From Flavobacteriaceae bacterium CG2_30_34_30 (GTDB lineage: Bacteria; Bacteroidota; Bacteroidia; Flavobacteriales; Flavobacteriaceae): a DNA stretch of 64,000 nucleotides. Under the pieces are notes generated by a model. It searched no databases. It was not told the origin of the DNA and saw nothing but the letters and a program-made list of their open reading frames with translations. Numbering within the stretch: the first letter of the stretch is position 1; the number at the start of each line of letters is the position of its first letter. A program made the position numbers and the translations under genes. Below are positions 1-9,326 of this stretch, piece after piece. The stretch covers positions 17,090-81,089 of the forward strand of contig MNYN01000051.1 of assembly GCA_001873105.1 (NCBI GenBank), read 5' to 3'.

Positions 1-23
1 TATTGACATATTAAAGATTTTTA

Positions 24-97
24 GGTCCCATAGCTCAGCTGGTTAGAGCACCTGACTCATAATCAGGGGGTCCATGGTTCGAGCCCATGTGGGACCA
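24..97 (+). tRNA. tRNA with CAT anticodon (Met or Ile2)
   Basis: Cloverleaf readable: acceptor GGTCCCA/TGGGACC, D-arm GCTC..GAGC, anticodon loop CTCATAA, T-arm with GGTTCGAGCC. Confidence 0.93.
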
Positions 98-193
98 CAT
101 TTTATGAAAGATTTTGTTTAACGAGGAACTGCCAGTCGGCTAGCAAGGCTTGTACCGATTATTGCAATTCTTAGTAGATAAATGAAACGGTTT

Positions 194-238
194 TATTATT
201 AAAAGATTTAACCCCTCAGGCAAACTCTTTTAATAATA
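194..238. repeat. 13-bp perfect inverted repeat, 19-nt loop
   Basis: TATTATTAAAAGA ... TCTTTTAATAATA. Confidence 0.75.
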
Positions 239-372
239 GGATTAAGTTGATTTAGGGGAGTCAATAATTTGTAGTTCTTTTAATTGGCATAAAGCAATTA
301 ACCTCACAGTTAATCGTTTAATAATACAGAATTTAAAAAAAAATTATATATTAGCCAAACCCTATATAATGT

Positions 373-570
373 ATGCGACCCCAAATCGTTAAAATATTAG
401 TATCATTTGTGGTTTTTTTTGTTTGTACCGTTACTTGGGGCAAACAAGTACCACCGCCACCGCAGAGAACTCCTCTACCAGGACTCCCTATTGATGGCGG
501 ATTAATCTATTTGGTATTATTAGGTATTGTATTGGGACTGTATTTTTTACTGCGTAAAAAAAGAGTTTAA
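373..570 (+). CDS. Mini-protein: signal peptide, Pro-rich linker, PGLPIDGG transmembrane tail, basic C-terminus (PID-CTERM-like)
   Basis: 65 aa ORF; ...VPPPPQRTPLPGLPIDGGLIYLVLLGIVLGLYFLLRKKRV. Confidence 0.7.
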   Translation: MRPQIVKILVSFVVFFVCTVTWGKQVPPPPQRTPLPGLPIDGGLIYLVLLGIVLGLYFLLRKKRV

Positions 571-571
571 A

Positions 572-1156
572 TTACTTCATTAAAAAACGTTTCAAGTATT
601 TTCCTACAACATCAAACTCTACATTTACACTATCTCCTACTTTTAATTTGTAAAAATTTGTATGTTTATAGGTAAATGGTATTATTGCAACGGAAAAACG
701 GTCTTGTTTTGAATCAACAACCGTTAAGCTAACCCCATTTACAGTAATGGAACCTTTTTCAATAGTAACATTGCCTTTTTTGGCATCATAAGAAAAGGTA
801 TAATACCAACTTCCGGCTTCTTCTTTTATAGAAGTACAAGTGGCAGTTTGATCTACATGCCCCTGCACCAAATGACCATCTAATCTATCACCAAGTTTCA
901 TTGCGCGTTCTAAATTAATAGCAGAACCAACGTGTACGTTTCCTAAATTTGATTTTTCCAGCGTCTCCTTAATAGCCGTAACGGTGTAAATATTTTCTTG
1001 AATAGCAACAACAGTAAGGCATACACCATTGTGAGAAACGCTTTGGTCGATTTTTAGCTCTTGTGTAAGGTTACTTTTAATAGAAATATTGAGATTTGTT
1101 CCGTTTGTGGAAAGAGAAGCAACTTCACCAATATCTTCAATAATACCTGTAAACAT
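572..1156 (-). CDS. ribE: Riboflavin synthase, alpha subunit
   Basis: MFTGIIEDIGEV start, duplicated lumazine-binding domains (NGVCLTV, NGVSLTV). Confidence 0.95.
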   Translation of the reverse strand: MFTGIIEDIGEVASLSTNGTNLNISIKSNLTQELKIDQSVSHNGVCLTVVAIQENIYTVTAIKETLEKSNLGNVHVGSAINLERAMKLGDRLDGHLVQGHVDQTATCTSIKEEAGSWYYTFSYDAKKGNVTIEKGSITVNGVSLTVVDSKQDRFSVAIIPFTYKHTNFYKLKVGDSVNVEFDVVGKYLKRFLMK

Positions 1157-1265
1157 ATTCGGCAAAAAGGATTAAATTTGTATTTTTTATAAGCGTTTGT
1201 AAATTTAATACAATTTAAAAAGTTTACCTAAAGAAAAAGAAAACTTAAAGTAATTATAAAGCACA

Positions 1266-2327
1266 ATGAATAAACATGAAAATATATTTGTAGGAATTTC
1301 AATAGGAGATTTAAATGGCATAGGTAGTGAAGTTGTTTTAAAAACCTTTGAGGACTCCAGAATGCTGGAGTTTTGCACGCCGGTTATTTTTGCTTCGGTA
1401 AAGGCGCTTTCTTTTGTTAAAAAAGCTTTGGAAATGGAAATAAGTTTTCAAGGTATCGACCATATCAATCAAATTATCCCCGGAAAAATAAACGTTTTGA
1501 ATGTTTGGAAAGAATCTGTAGATATAAAATTTGGAGAGGAAGACCCTGTCATAGGAGCTTTTGCAATTAAATCTTTAGAAGCTGCTGTAAAGGCATTAAA
1601 AGAAAAAAAAATAGATGTTTTAGTAACAGCACCTATTAATAAGCATAACATCCAATCAGAAACTTTTAAATTTCCCGGACATACCGATTATTTAGCCCAA
1701 GAACTAGAAGGTGAAAGCCTAATGTTTATGGTTGCCGAAACACTTAAAGTGGGTTTGCTTACAGACCATGTTGCCATAAAAGACATTGCAAAACACATCA
1801 CTAAGCAACGTATAGAAAAAAAAATTGACATTATTTATAACGCTTTAAAACAAGATTTTGGCATTACAGTGCCCAAAATAGCGGTGTTAGGCATCAACCC
1901 GCACTCCGGAGACAATGGCGTAATTGGAGATGAAGATGATAAAGTACTTCGACCCACTTTAGAAAAAATATATAAAGCAGGAAAAATGGTGTACGGACCT
2001 TATGCAGCAGATAGTTTTTTTGGTTCGGGCAATTATAAAAATTTTGATGCCATTGTTGCCGCCTATCACGACCAAGGGTTAATACCCTTTAAAACCCTGT
2101 CTTTTGGTACAGGAGTTAATTACACAGCCGGATTAAATCGAGTACGAACATCGCCAGATCACGGAACCGCGTATGACATTGCCGGAAAAAATTGCGCAGA
2201 TTTTACTTCTTTTAAAGAAGCCGTTTTTACCGCCATTTCTATTTTTAAAAAGCGAAAAGAATATGAACAAATCACGGCAAACGTACTACACGTAACGGTA
2301 AAAAAGTTATCCACAAAAAAGAGTTGA
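1266..2327 (+). CDS. pdxA: 4-hydroxythreonine-4-phosphate dehydrogenase
   Basis: ISIGDLNGIGSEV, APINKHN, GHTDYLA, AAYHDQGLIPFK, RTSPDHGTAYDIAG motifs. Confidence 0.96.
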   Translation: MNKHENIFVGISIGDLNGIGSEVVLKTFEDSRMLEFCTPVIFASVKALSFVKKALEMEISFQGIDHINQIIPGKINVLNVWKESVDIKFGEEDPVIGAFAIKSLEAAVKALKEKKIDVLVTAPINKHNIQSETFKFPGHTDYLAQELEGESLMFMVAETLKVGLLTDHVAIKDIAKHITKQRIEKKIDIIYNALKQDFGITVPKIAVLGINPHSGDNGVIGDEDDKVLRPTLEKIYKAGKMVYGPYAADSFFGSGNYKNFDAIVAAYHDQGLIPFKTLSFGTGVNYTAGLNRVRTSPDHGTAYDIAGKNCADFTSFKEAVFTAISIFKKRKEYEQITANVLHVTVKKLSTKKS

Positions 2328-2356
2328 TAAATTAGTAATCCATTAAAATAATTTTT

Positions 2357-2364
2357 TATCTTTG
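2357..2364 (+). promoter_or_regulatory. Bacteroidota -7 box candidate (TATCTTTG)
   Basis: Match to TAnnTTTG upstream of the DUF177 gene. Confidence 0.5.
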
Positions 2365-2408
2365 CACCCGCCTTTGCCGTAAGGTATGGACGAAAAATTC
2401 GATTGATA

Positions 2409-2948
2409 ATGAAGCAAATGAGAGAGTTTACAATCCCTTTTGCAGGATTGAAACAAGGAGAGCATCATTTTGAGTTCAAAATTGATACTAAGTTCTTTAC
2501 GCATTTTGAATATGAAGAGTTTCACAATGTAGAGGTTCTAGCTAAAGTGCTTCTTCTAAAAAAATCTAATTCTTTAGAGTTTTATTTTGAAATAGATGGA
2601 ATAGTAAATGTAAATTGTGACGTAACAAATGAGCCCTATGATCAAGAACTTCAAGGAATGCATCATTTAGTGGTAAATTTTGGACAGGAATTTAATGAGG
2701 ACGACGATGCTTTAATTATAATTCCTCACAATAGTCACGAAATAAACATTGCACAGTACATTTATGAACTAATTGTTTTATCCTTACCGGCAAAATTAGT
2801 ACATCCCGGAATTGAAGATGGTACGTTAGATTCAGATATATTAAAAAAATTAGAAGAATTGACACCAAAATATTTTGAAGATAAAACTTCAGATGCGAAT
2901 ACAGATTCCCGATGGGAAGAATTAAAAAAACTATTAACGGATAAATAA
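2409..2948 (+). CDS. DUF177/YceD family protein
   Basis: Position directly upstream of rpmF; acidic YceD-like sequence. Confidence 0.85.
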   Translation: MKQMREFTIPFAGLKQGEHHFEFKIDTKFFTHFEYEEFHNVEVLAKVLLLKKSNSLEFYFEIDGIVNVNCDVTNEPYDQELQGMHHLVVNFGQEFNEDDDALIIIPHNSHEINIAQYIYELIVLSLPAKLVHPGIEDGTLDSDILKKLEELTPKYFEDKTSDANTDSRWEELKKLLTDK

Positions 2949-2957
2949 AAGACAACA

Positions 2958-3155
2958 ATGGCACATCCTAAGAGAAAAACCTCAAAGACCAGAAGAGACA
3001 AGAGAAGAACACATTATAAAGCAGTAGCACCTCAAATAGCAACTGACCCTACAACAGGCGAGGCGCATTTATACCACAGAGCACATTGGCATGAAGGCAA
3101 ACTGTATTACAGAGGTCAAATAGTAATTGATGCTCCAGAAGAAGTACAAGCATAA
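2958..3155 (+). CDS. rpmF: 50S ribosomal protein L32
   Basis: [21 protein letters not shown]; lacks the zinc cysteines (C- form). Confidence 0.97.
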   Translation: MAHPKRKTSKTRRDKRRTHYKAVAPQIATDPTTGEAHLYHRAHWHEGKLYYRGQIVIDAPEEVQA

Positions 3156-3176
3156 GGATTTTCTTATTTGAACCAC

Positions 3177-3208
3177 AAACTCTCACATATTTGCGAGAGT
3201 TTTTTTAT
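3177..3208 (+). terminator. Intrinsic terminator after rpmF
   Basis: ACTCTC..GAGAGT stem followed by T7. Confidence 0.75.
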
Positions 3209-3327
3209 TTTTAACTTTTCTATAGTTTAAAAACACCTTATTTTGCATCAGTTTTCGGTTATTTATTCGTATTTTCATCAAATTATACGCGTTTTTAACC
3301 AATTTTAGAGAATTTAATTTTTTATTT

Positions 3328-4323
3328 ATGAGTAAAATCTCAGCAGCAATTACCGCTGTAGGTGCTTATGTGCCAGATTATGTGTTGACCAATAAAATGC
3401 TGGAAAGCATGGTCGATACAAATGATGAATGGATAACCTCTAGAACAGGCATAAAAGAAAGACGTATATTAAAAGACCCTTCTAAAGGAACATCCTATCT
3501 CGCTATTCAAGCCGCAAAAGACCTTCTTCAAAAAACAAATTTAGACCCTAAAGAAATTGATTTGCTTATTATGGCAACGGCCACGCCCGACATGCCTGTT
3601 GCAATAACATCTGCGTATGTTGCTACTGAAATTGGTGCAGTAAATGCTTTTTCTTTTGATTTAGTGGCTGCCTGTTCCAGCTTTCTTTTCGGAATGTCCA
3701 CTGCAGCACGTTATATAGAATCCGGAAAATATAAAAAAGTGCTCTTAATAGGCGCCGATAAAATGTCTTCTATTATTGATTATACTGACAGAACCACCTG
3801 TATTATCTTTGGCGATGGAGGAGGAGCTGTTCTTTTTGAACCCAACCAAGATGGATTTGGGCTACAAGATGAATATTTGCGAACAGACGGCATAGGAAGA
3901 CAATCCTTGAAAATTGAAGCTGGAGGTTCAATACTCCCCGCATCAATTGAGACGGTTTCAAATAAGCAACATTTTGTATATCAGGATGGGCAAACCGTTT
4001 TTAAATTTGCCGTTTCCAATATGGCAGATGTAAGCGAAAAAATAATGCTAAAAAACAACTTAACCAATGACACTGTTCATTGGTTAGTGCCACATCAAGC
4101 CAATAAAAGAATTATAGACGCAACTGCTAAAAGAATGAACCTTTCTGATGCTAAGGTAATGACAAATATTCAGCGATATGGCAATACTACTTCAGCGACA
4201 CTTCCTTTACTTTTAAATGATTATGAAAAACAATTAAAAAAGGGAGATAATCTTATCTTTGCATCTTTTGGGGGGGGATTTACTTGGGGAGCTATTTATT
4301 TAAAATGGGCATATAACATCTAA
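3328..4323 (+). CDS. fabH: 3-oxoacyl-ACP synthase III
   Basis: Catalytic Cys in AACSSFLFG, His in VPHQANKRI, Asn in GNTTSATLP. Confidence 0.96.
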   Translation: MSKISAAITAVGAYVPDYVLTNKMLESMVDTNDEWITSRTGIKERRILKDPSKGTSYLAIQAAKDLLQKTNLDPKEIDLLIMATATPDMPVAITSAYVATEIGAVNAFSFDLVAACSSFLFGMSTAARYIESGKYKKVLLIGADKMSSIIDYTDRTTCIIFGDGGGAVLFEPNQDGFGLQDEYLRTDGIGRQSLKIEAGGSILPASIETVSNKQHFVYQDGQTVFKFAVSNMADVSEKIMLKNNLTNDTVHWLVPHQANKRIIDATAKRMNLSDAKVMTNIQRYGNTTSATLPLLLNDYEKQLKKGDNLIFASFGGGFTWGAIYLKWAYNI

Positions 4324-4358
4324 TTAAAAATTCAACAACCAAATTTAAATTTGATATT

Positions 4359-4841
4359 ATGGATATTAAAGAAATTCAAAACCTAATTAAGTTCGTTGCA
4401 AAATCGGGTGCAAGCGAAGTTAAACTAGAAATGGGGGATATTAAAATCACCATTAGAACAGGAGGAAGTGAAGAACATCGAGGAGAGATTACCTATATGC
4501 AGCAGCAACCGATGAATACTCCTCAACAAATGGCACCTCAGGCTTCACAAGTAACCCCACAACAAAGAACTGAGGTAAAGGTAGAAAGTGAAGATTCAAA
4601 ATATGTCATTATTAAATCACCCATTATCGGAACTTTTTACAGAAAACCTTCTCCTGACAAACCTTCTTTCGTAGAAGTTGGAAGTATTATTAAACCAGGC
4701 GATCCACTTTGTGTAATTGAAGCAATGAAACTTTTCAATGAAATTGAAAGTGAAATATCCGGAAAAATTGTAAAAGTATTGGTGGACGATTCATCACCTG
4801 TTGAATTTGACCAACCTTTATTTTTAGTTAATCCATCTTAA
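4359..4841 (+). CDS. accB: Acetyl-CoA carboxylase biotin carboxyl carrier protein
   Basis: Biotinylation motif IEAMKLFNEIE; followed by accC. Confidence 0.96.
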   Translation: MDIKEIQNLIKFVAKSGASEVKLEMGDIKITIRTGGSEEHRGEITYMQQQPMNTPQQMAPQASQVTPQQRTEVKVESEDSKYVIIKSPIIGTFYRKPSPDKPSFVEVGSIIKPGDPLCVIEAMKLFNEIESEISGKIVKVLVDDSSPVEFDQPLFLVNPS

Positions 4842-4938
4842 TTCAATTCTATTTATAATCTATTTTTAGCATCCACATTTAAGGTGTTGAAAAGCACCTC
4901 CAGTTTTTTTTGGAGACTAATCTTTAACTAACGAAACT

Positions 4939-6294
4939 ATGTTTAAAAAGATTCTAATTGCAAATAGAGGGGAAATTGCTCTTCGAATTATAAGGACTTG
5001 CAAAGAAATGGGCATTAAAACCGTTGCAGTATATTCTACTGCAGATTCAGAAAGCCTTCACGTTAGGTTTGCCGATGAAGCCGTTTGTATTGGACCTCCC
5101 CCAAGTAATTTATCGTATTTAAAAATATCAAACATCATTGCCGCCGCTGAAATTACCAATGCTGATGCTATTCATCCCGGATATGGATTTTTAGCAGAAA
5201 ACTCTAAATTTTCATCTATTTGCAAAGACCATGGGGTAAAATTTATTGGAGCCTCCCCAGAAATGATAGATAAAATGGGAGACAAAGCCTCTGCAAGAGC
5301 AACGATGATGGCAGCAGGAGTGCCTTGTATTCCCGGATCAGATGGGCTTTTAAAAGATTTTGCAGAAGCTGAAAAAGTGGCAAACGGCATGGGATATCCC
5401 GTAATGCTTAAAGCTACCGCCGGAGGAGGGGGAAAAGGAATGCGAGCGGTTCTCAAAAAAGAAAAATTAAAAGAAGCTTGGGATTCTGCCAGACAAGAAG
5501 CCGCTGCCGCATTTGGGAATGATGGCATGTATATGGAAAAACTTATTTTGGAACCAAGACACATTGAAATTCAAATTGTGGGAGATTCCACAGGAAGAGC
5601 CTGTCATTTATCAGAAAGAGATTGTTCTATTCAAAGAAGACATCAAAAACTTACCGAAGAAACCCCGTCCCCATTTATGACGGCAAAACTGAGAAAAGCA
5701 ATGGGAGATGCTGCCGTAAAAGCGGCGGAATCTATCAAATATGAAGGCGCAGGAACCATTGAATTTTTAGTAGATAGTGAAAGAAATTTCTATTTTATGG
5801 AAATGAATACCCGAATACAAGTAGAGCACCCTATAACAGAACAAGTAATTGATTTTGATTTAATTAGAGAACAAATTCTCGTAGCTGCGGGAGTGCCAAT
5901 TTCAGGAAAAAATTATTTGCCTAAATTACATTCCATTGAGTGCCGCATTAATGCAGAAGATCCATATAATGATTTTAGACCTTCACCGGGAAAAATCACC
6001 GTTTTACATGCTCCTGGAGGCCATGGCGTTCGCTTAGATACTCATGTATATGCCGGTTATAGTATTCCTCCTAACTATGACTCCATGATTGCGAAACTAA
6101 TTACAACAGCACAAACTAGAGAGGAAGCCATTAATAAAATGAAAAGGGCATTAGATGAGTTTGTAATAGAAGGGGTAAAAACCACCATTCCTTTTCACCG
6201 ACAATTAATGGATCATCCGGATTATTTAGCAGGAAACTATACCACTAAATTTATGGAAACTTTCAAAATGGAAAAACCTGAAGAAGAAGAATAA
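4939..6294 (+). CDS. accC: Acetyl-CoA carboxylase biotin carboxylase subunit
   Basis: [44 protein letters not shown]. Confidence 0.98.
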   Translation: MFKKILIANRGEIALRIIRTCKEMGIKTVAVYSTADSESLHVRFADEAVCIGPPPSNLSYLKISNIIAAAEITNADAIHPGYGFLAENSKFSSICKDHGVKFIGASPEMIDKMGDKASARATMMAAGVPCIPGSDGLLKDFAEAEKVANGMGYPVMLKATAGGGGKGMRAVLKKEKLKEAWDSARQEAAAAFGNDGMYMEKLILEPRHIEIQIVGDSTGRACHLSERDCSIQRRHQKLTEETPSPFMTAKLRKAMGDAAVKAAESIKYEGAGTIEFLVDSERNFYFMEMNTRIQVEHPITEQVIDFDLIREQILVAAGVPISGKNYLPKLHSIECRINAEDPYNDFRPSPGKITVLHAPGGHGVRLDTHVYAGYSIPPNYDSMIAKLITTAQTREEAINKMKRALDEFVIEGVKTTIPFHRQLMDHPDYLAGNYTTKFMETFKMEKPEEEE

Positions 6295-6299
6295 ATCAA

Positions 6300-6330
6300 A
6301 AAAAACCCTAATTTTAAGGGTTTTTTTTGC
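6300..6330 (+). terminator. Intrinsic terminator after accC
   Basis: AAAAACCCT..AGGGTTTTTTTT. Confidence 0.75.
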
Positions 6331-6518
6331 AATAATAGGTAGCCTTTCCCCAGTAAAATTTGAATGAAAAGAATTAGGAATAGGCAACAATTTAAAAAAA
6401 AAGCCTGTATTTAATTAAATAGATAAAATGAAGCGTAAAACATTTTTTCTTGCCCAAAAAGATAATTTATTAAAAAAAATCCTATCTTGCTACACTAATT
6501 TGCTTAGTACCAATACTT

Positions 6519-7622
6519 ATGAAAAAAACAGCCAGTCCCATACTTGTTTTCATAATCTTTCTTTTTTTCTCTTGTTCTTCCGACAATTATGTGGAGGATC
6601 CTATTGAAGAAATTCCTGAAGTATCCCCCGTAAATTTTGATATAACCGCGGTTCCTTATGCCACCCTTTCAGAATATAACTTTTATCAAGGAGCTATGTC
6701 TAATTTAAATCCTGTTTATGGTGTGGTGCCTTATGATTTAATAACACCTCTTTTTACAGATTATGCACATAAAAAAAGATTTATTTGGATGCCAAATAAT
6801 GTAAAGGCAAATTATGTTTCTGATAGTGAAATTTTTAATTTCCCAATAGGAACTATGATAATTAAGAATTTTTATTATGACAATGTACAACCCAATAATG
6901 AAACAAAAATACTTGAAACAAGAGTTCTTATAAAAAAATCAGACGGATGGGTTTTTGCTGAATATATTTGGAATGAAGACCAAACAGAAGCTGTCCTTGA
7001 CATGACTGGTAGAAACGTTCCAATTGCGTGGACACAAAATGGCGAAACAAAAAGCGTAAATTACAGAATTCCCTCACAGTTTGAATGTTTAACCTGCCAC
7101 AAAAGTGCTGGATTAAAAATTCCTATTGGCCCTAAACCACAAAATATTAATACTAATTTCGACTATACAGAAGGACCTAAAAATCAGCTAACTAAATGGG
7201 AAGAAATGGGCTATTTAGACAGCAACTATCCTTCCTCCATAACCACCACTGTAAAATGGGATGACCCTTCTCAACCTCTCGATTTAAGAATGCGATCTTA
7301 CTTTGACAGTAATTGCGCCCATTGCCATGTAACCAATGGTCATTGCGATTATAGACCTATACGATTGTCTTTTAATGAATCTTCAAACCCAATAAATTTA
7401 GGAATCTGCGTAGAACCTCAAGAGGATATTAGCCTATGGTTAGACGTAAATCCAACGCATATTATAGCACCGGGAGATATTGAAAATTCAGTAATATATC
7501 ACCGAATGAATACCACCGAAGATGCTATAAAAATGCCATTGATGGGACGGTCATTAGTTCACGAAGAAGCTATTAATTTAGTAGTAGAGTGGATTAACTC
7601 TCTGCCAAATACCTGTCAATAA
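6519..7622 (+). CDS. Diheme c-type cytochrome lipoprotein (SO2930-like)
   Basis: Lipobox FFSC; two CxxCH motifs (CLTCH, CAHCH). Confidence 0.8.
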   Translation: MKKTASPILVFIIFLFFSCSSDNYVEDPIEEIPEVSPVNFDITAVPYATLSEYNFYQGAMSNLNPVYGVVPYDLITPLFTDYAHKKRFIWMPNNVKANYVSDSEIFNFPIGTMIIKNFYYDNVQPNNETKILETRVLIKKSDGWVFAEYIWNEDQTEAVLDMTGRNVPIAWTQNGETKSVNYRIPSQFECLTCHKSAGLKIPIGPKPQNINTNFDYTEGPKNQLTKWEEMGYLDSNYPSSITTTVKWDDPSQPLDLRMRSYFDSNCAHCHVTNGHCDYRPIRLSFNESSNPINLGICVEPQEDISLWLDVNPTHIIAPGDIENSVIYHRMNTTEDAIKMPLMGRSLVHEEAINLVVEWINSLPNTCQ

Positions 7623-7650
7623 AACTTTAATTTAAAACCAAAATCAACCT

Positions 7651-9258
7651 ATGAAAAAAATTACTTTTTGTTTGTTTGCTATACTAGGTATAACAAATTT
7701 TACCCTTGCTCAAGTTAGTTTTACTTCTCAAAGTATTGCCACTACAGGTCAATATAGCATTTGTGCTGTAGATATGAATGGCGATTATCTGGATGATATT
7801 GTTTCTGTATCCGCCACTAATATTCAAATATTCTATCAAAATTTAGATGGAACGTTCGCCGAAACAAATATCACAACAACCCCTGCTGATTATTTGCCTT
7901 CTTGGAGTATTGCCGCCGGCGATTTAACCGGGAACGGACATAATGATTTACTTTATGGCGGAGGTAGCGGTGTAACCTTTATGATAGCAAATGGAGATGG
8001 TACCGCCTATACCGAAGTATCCGGTCCTGAATTTGTTTTTTCGCAACGATCTAACTTTGTAGATATAAATAATGATGGTCATCTGGATGCTTTTGTTTGC
8101 CACGATGTTGCCCCTAATGTATATTATATCAATGATGGATTAGGTAATTTAACCTTCAACCAAGGTGGAATAGGCGATTATCCTTCAGGAGGACATTATG
8201 GGTCTCTTTGGGTAGATTATAATAATGATGGAGATATAGACATGTTTATGGCAAAATGTGGTGGTGAACCCGCAAGAAGAACCAACCAACTCTTTAAAAA
8301 TAATGGCGATGGAACTTTTACTAATGTGGCAGTGGAAGCAGGACTAGATGATTTAATTCAAACTTGGTCTGCTGCAGTAGGGGACTTTGATAACGACGGG
8401 CATATGGACATGCTTGTAGGAGCAAGTTCTTTTGCCGATGGTGGTCACAAATTAATGCGTAATAATGGCGATGGTACTTTTTCTGACGTAACGGCAGGAT
8501 CTGGATTTGATATTTTTAACGGCACAAGCGTTGAGCACGCTACCTATGATTTTAATAATGATGGATATCTTGACATTTTTGGAAATTCAAACTCTGTCTT
8601 TATTAACAATGGCGATTTCACCTTTACACTAGTTGCGGTTCCTTTTTCAGGTGCTGCTGTTGGCGATTTTAATAATGACGGCTCATTAGATACTTTTAGA
8701 AATGGAACTATTTTTTATAATACCGGGAATGCAAACAACTGGATTACAATAAATACACAAGGTGTTCAAAGTAATTTAAATGGTATTGGTGCACGCATAG
8801 AAGTGTATAGTGCATTAGGCACACAAATTAGAGACGTTAGAAGCGGTGAAGGATTCAAATATATGAGTTCCTTAAACACGCATTTTGGTATTGGTTTAGA
8901 CACCCAAATAGATCAAATTATCATAAGATGGCCGTCTGGCATTGTTGATGTGATTGAAAATCCGCAAATAAACGCCTCTTTTTTAGCCATTGAAGGAGAA
9001 CATATATTAGGAACAAATGACCAAACTATTTCTACTGTTTCTTTGTTTCCTAATCCAACTAATGACCAGCTTAATATAAACTATAAAGGAGCTTTAATAG
9101 GTTCTATAGCTACCATATATGATGTTTCCGGAAGAAGTATCCATTCAGAAATAATAGAGGATAATTCTATAAATGTGAAAAATTTAAGTGCAGGCACTTA
9201 TTTTTTAAACTTAAATGTAGAAGGAAAATCAACTACGCTGCGTTTTATTAAAAAATAG
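7651..9258 (+). CDS. FG-GAP/VCBS repeat CRTAC1-like secreted protein with ASPIC/UnbV region and T9SS tail
   Basis: Repeated DFNNDGxxD motifs; NWITINTQGVQSNLNGIGARIEV; C-terminal LFPNPTNDQLNI...LRFIKK. Confidence 0.85.
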   Translation: MKKITFCLFAILGITNFTLAQVSFTSQSIATTGQYSICAVDMNGDYLDDIVSVSATNIQIFYQNLDGTFAETNITTTPADYLPSWSIAAGDLTGNGHNDLLYGGGSGVTFMIANGDGTAYTEVSGPEFVFSQRSNFVDINNDGHLDAFVCHDVAPNVYYINDGLGNLTFNQGGIGDYPSGGHYGSLWVDYNNDGDIDMFMAKCGGEPARRTNQLFKNNGDGTFTNVAVEAGLDDLIQTWSAAVGDFDNDGHMDMLVGASSFADGGHKLMRNNGDGTFSDVTAGSGFDIFNGTSVEHATYDFNNDGYLDIFGNSNSVFINNGDFTFTLVAVPFSGAAVGDFNNDGSLDTFRNGTIFYNTGNANNWITINTQGVQSNLNGIGARIEVYSALGTQIRDVRSGEGFKYMSSLNTHFGIGLDTQIDQIIIRWPSGIVDVIENPQINASFLAIEGEHILGTNDQTISTVSLFPNPTNDQLNINYKGALIGSIATIYDVSGRSIHSEIIEDNSINVKNLSAGTYFLNLNVEGKSTTLRFIKK

Positions 9259-9274
9259 AATCATTTTGAAAACC

Positions 9275-9309
9275 AAAAAACCCTTTGATGCAAATCAAAG
9301 GGTTTTTTT
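9275..9309. terminator. Bidirectional intrinsic terminator between convergent genes
   Basis: AAAAAACCCTTTGAT gca AATCAAAGGGTTTTTTT. Confidence 0.85.
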
Positions 9310-9326
9310 GTACATACAAATACATC

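Noticed and set aside
5172-5564. 130-aa ORF antisense to accC (and similar antisense ORFs such as 16306..16758, 12545..12925, 61789..62181)
   Set aside because: Shadow ORFs opposite strongly conserved genes, with typical low-information Ser/Pro/Ala or Phe-rich translations.
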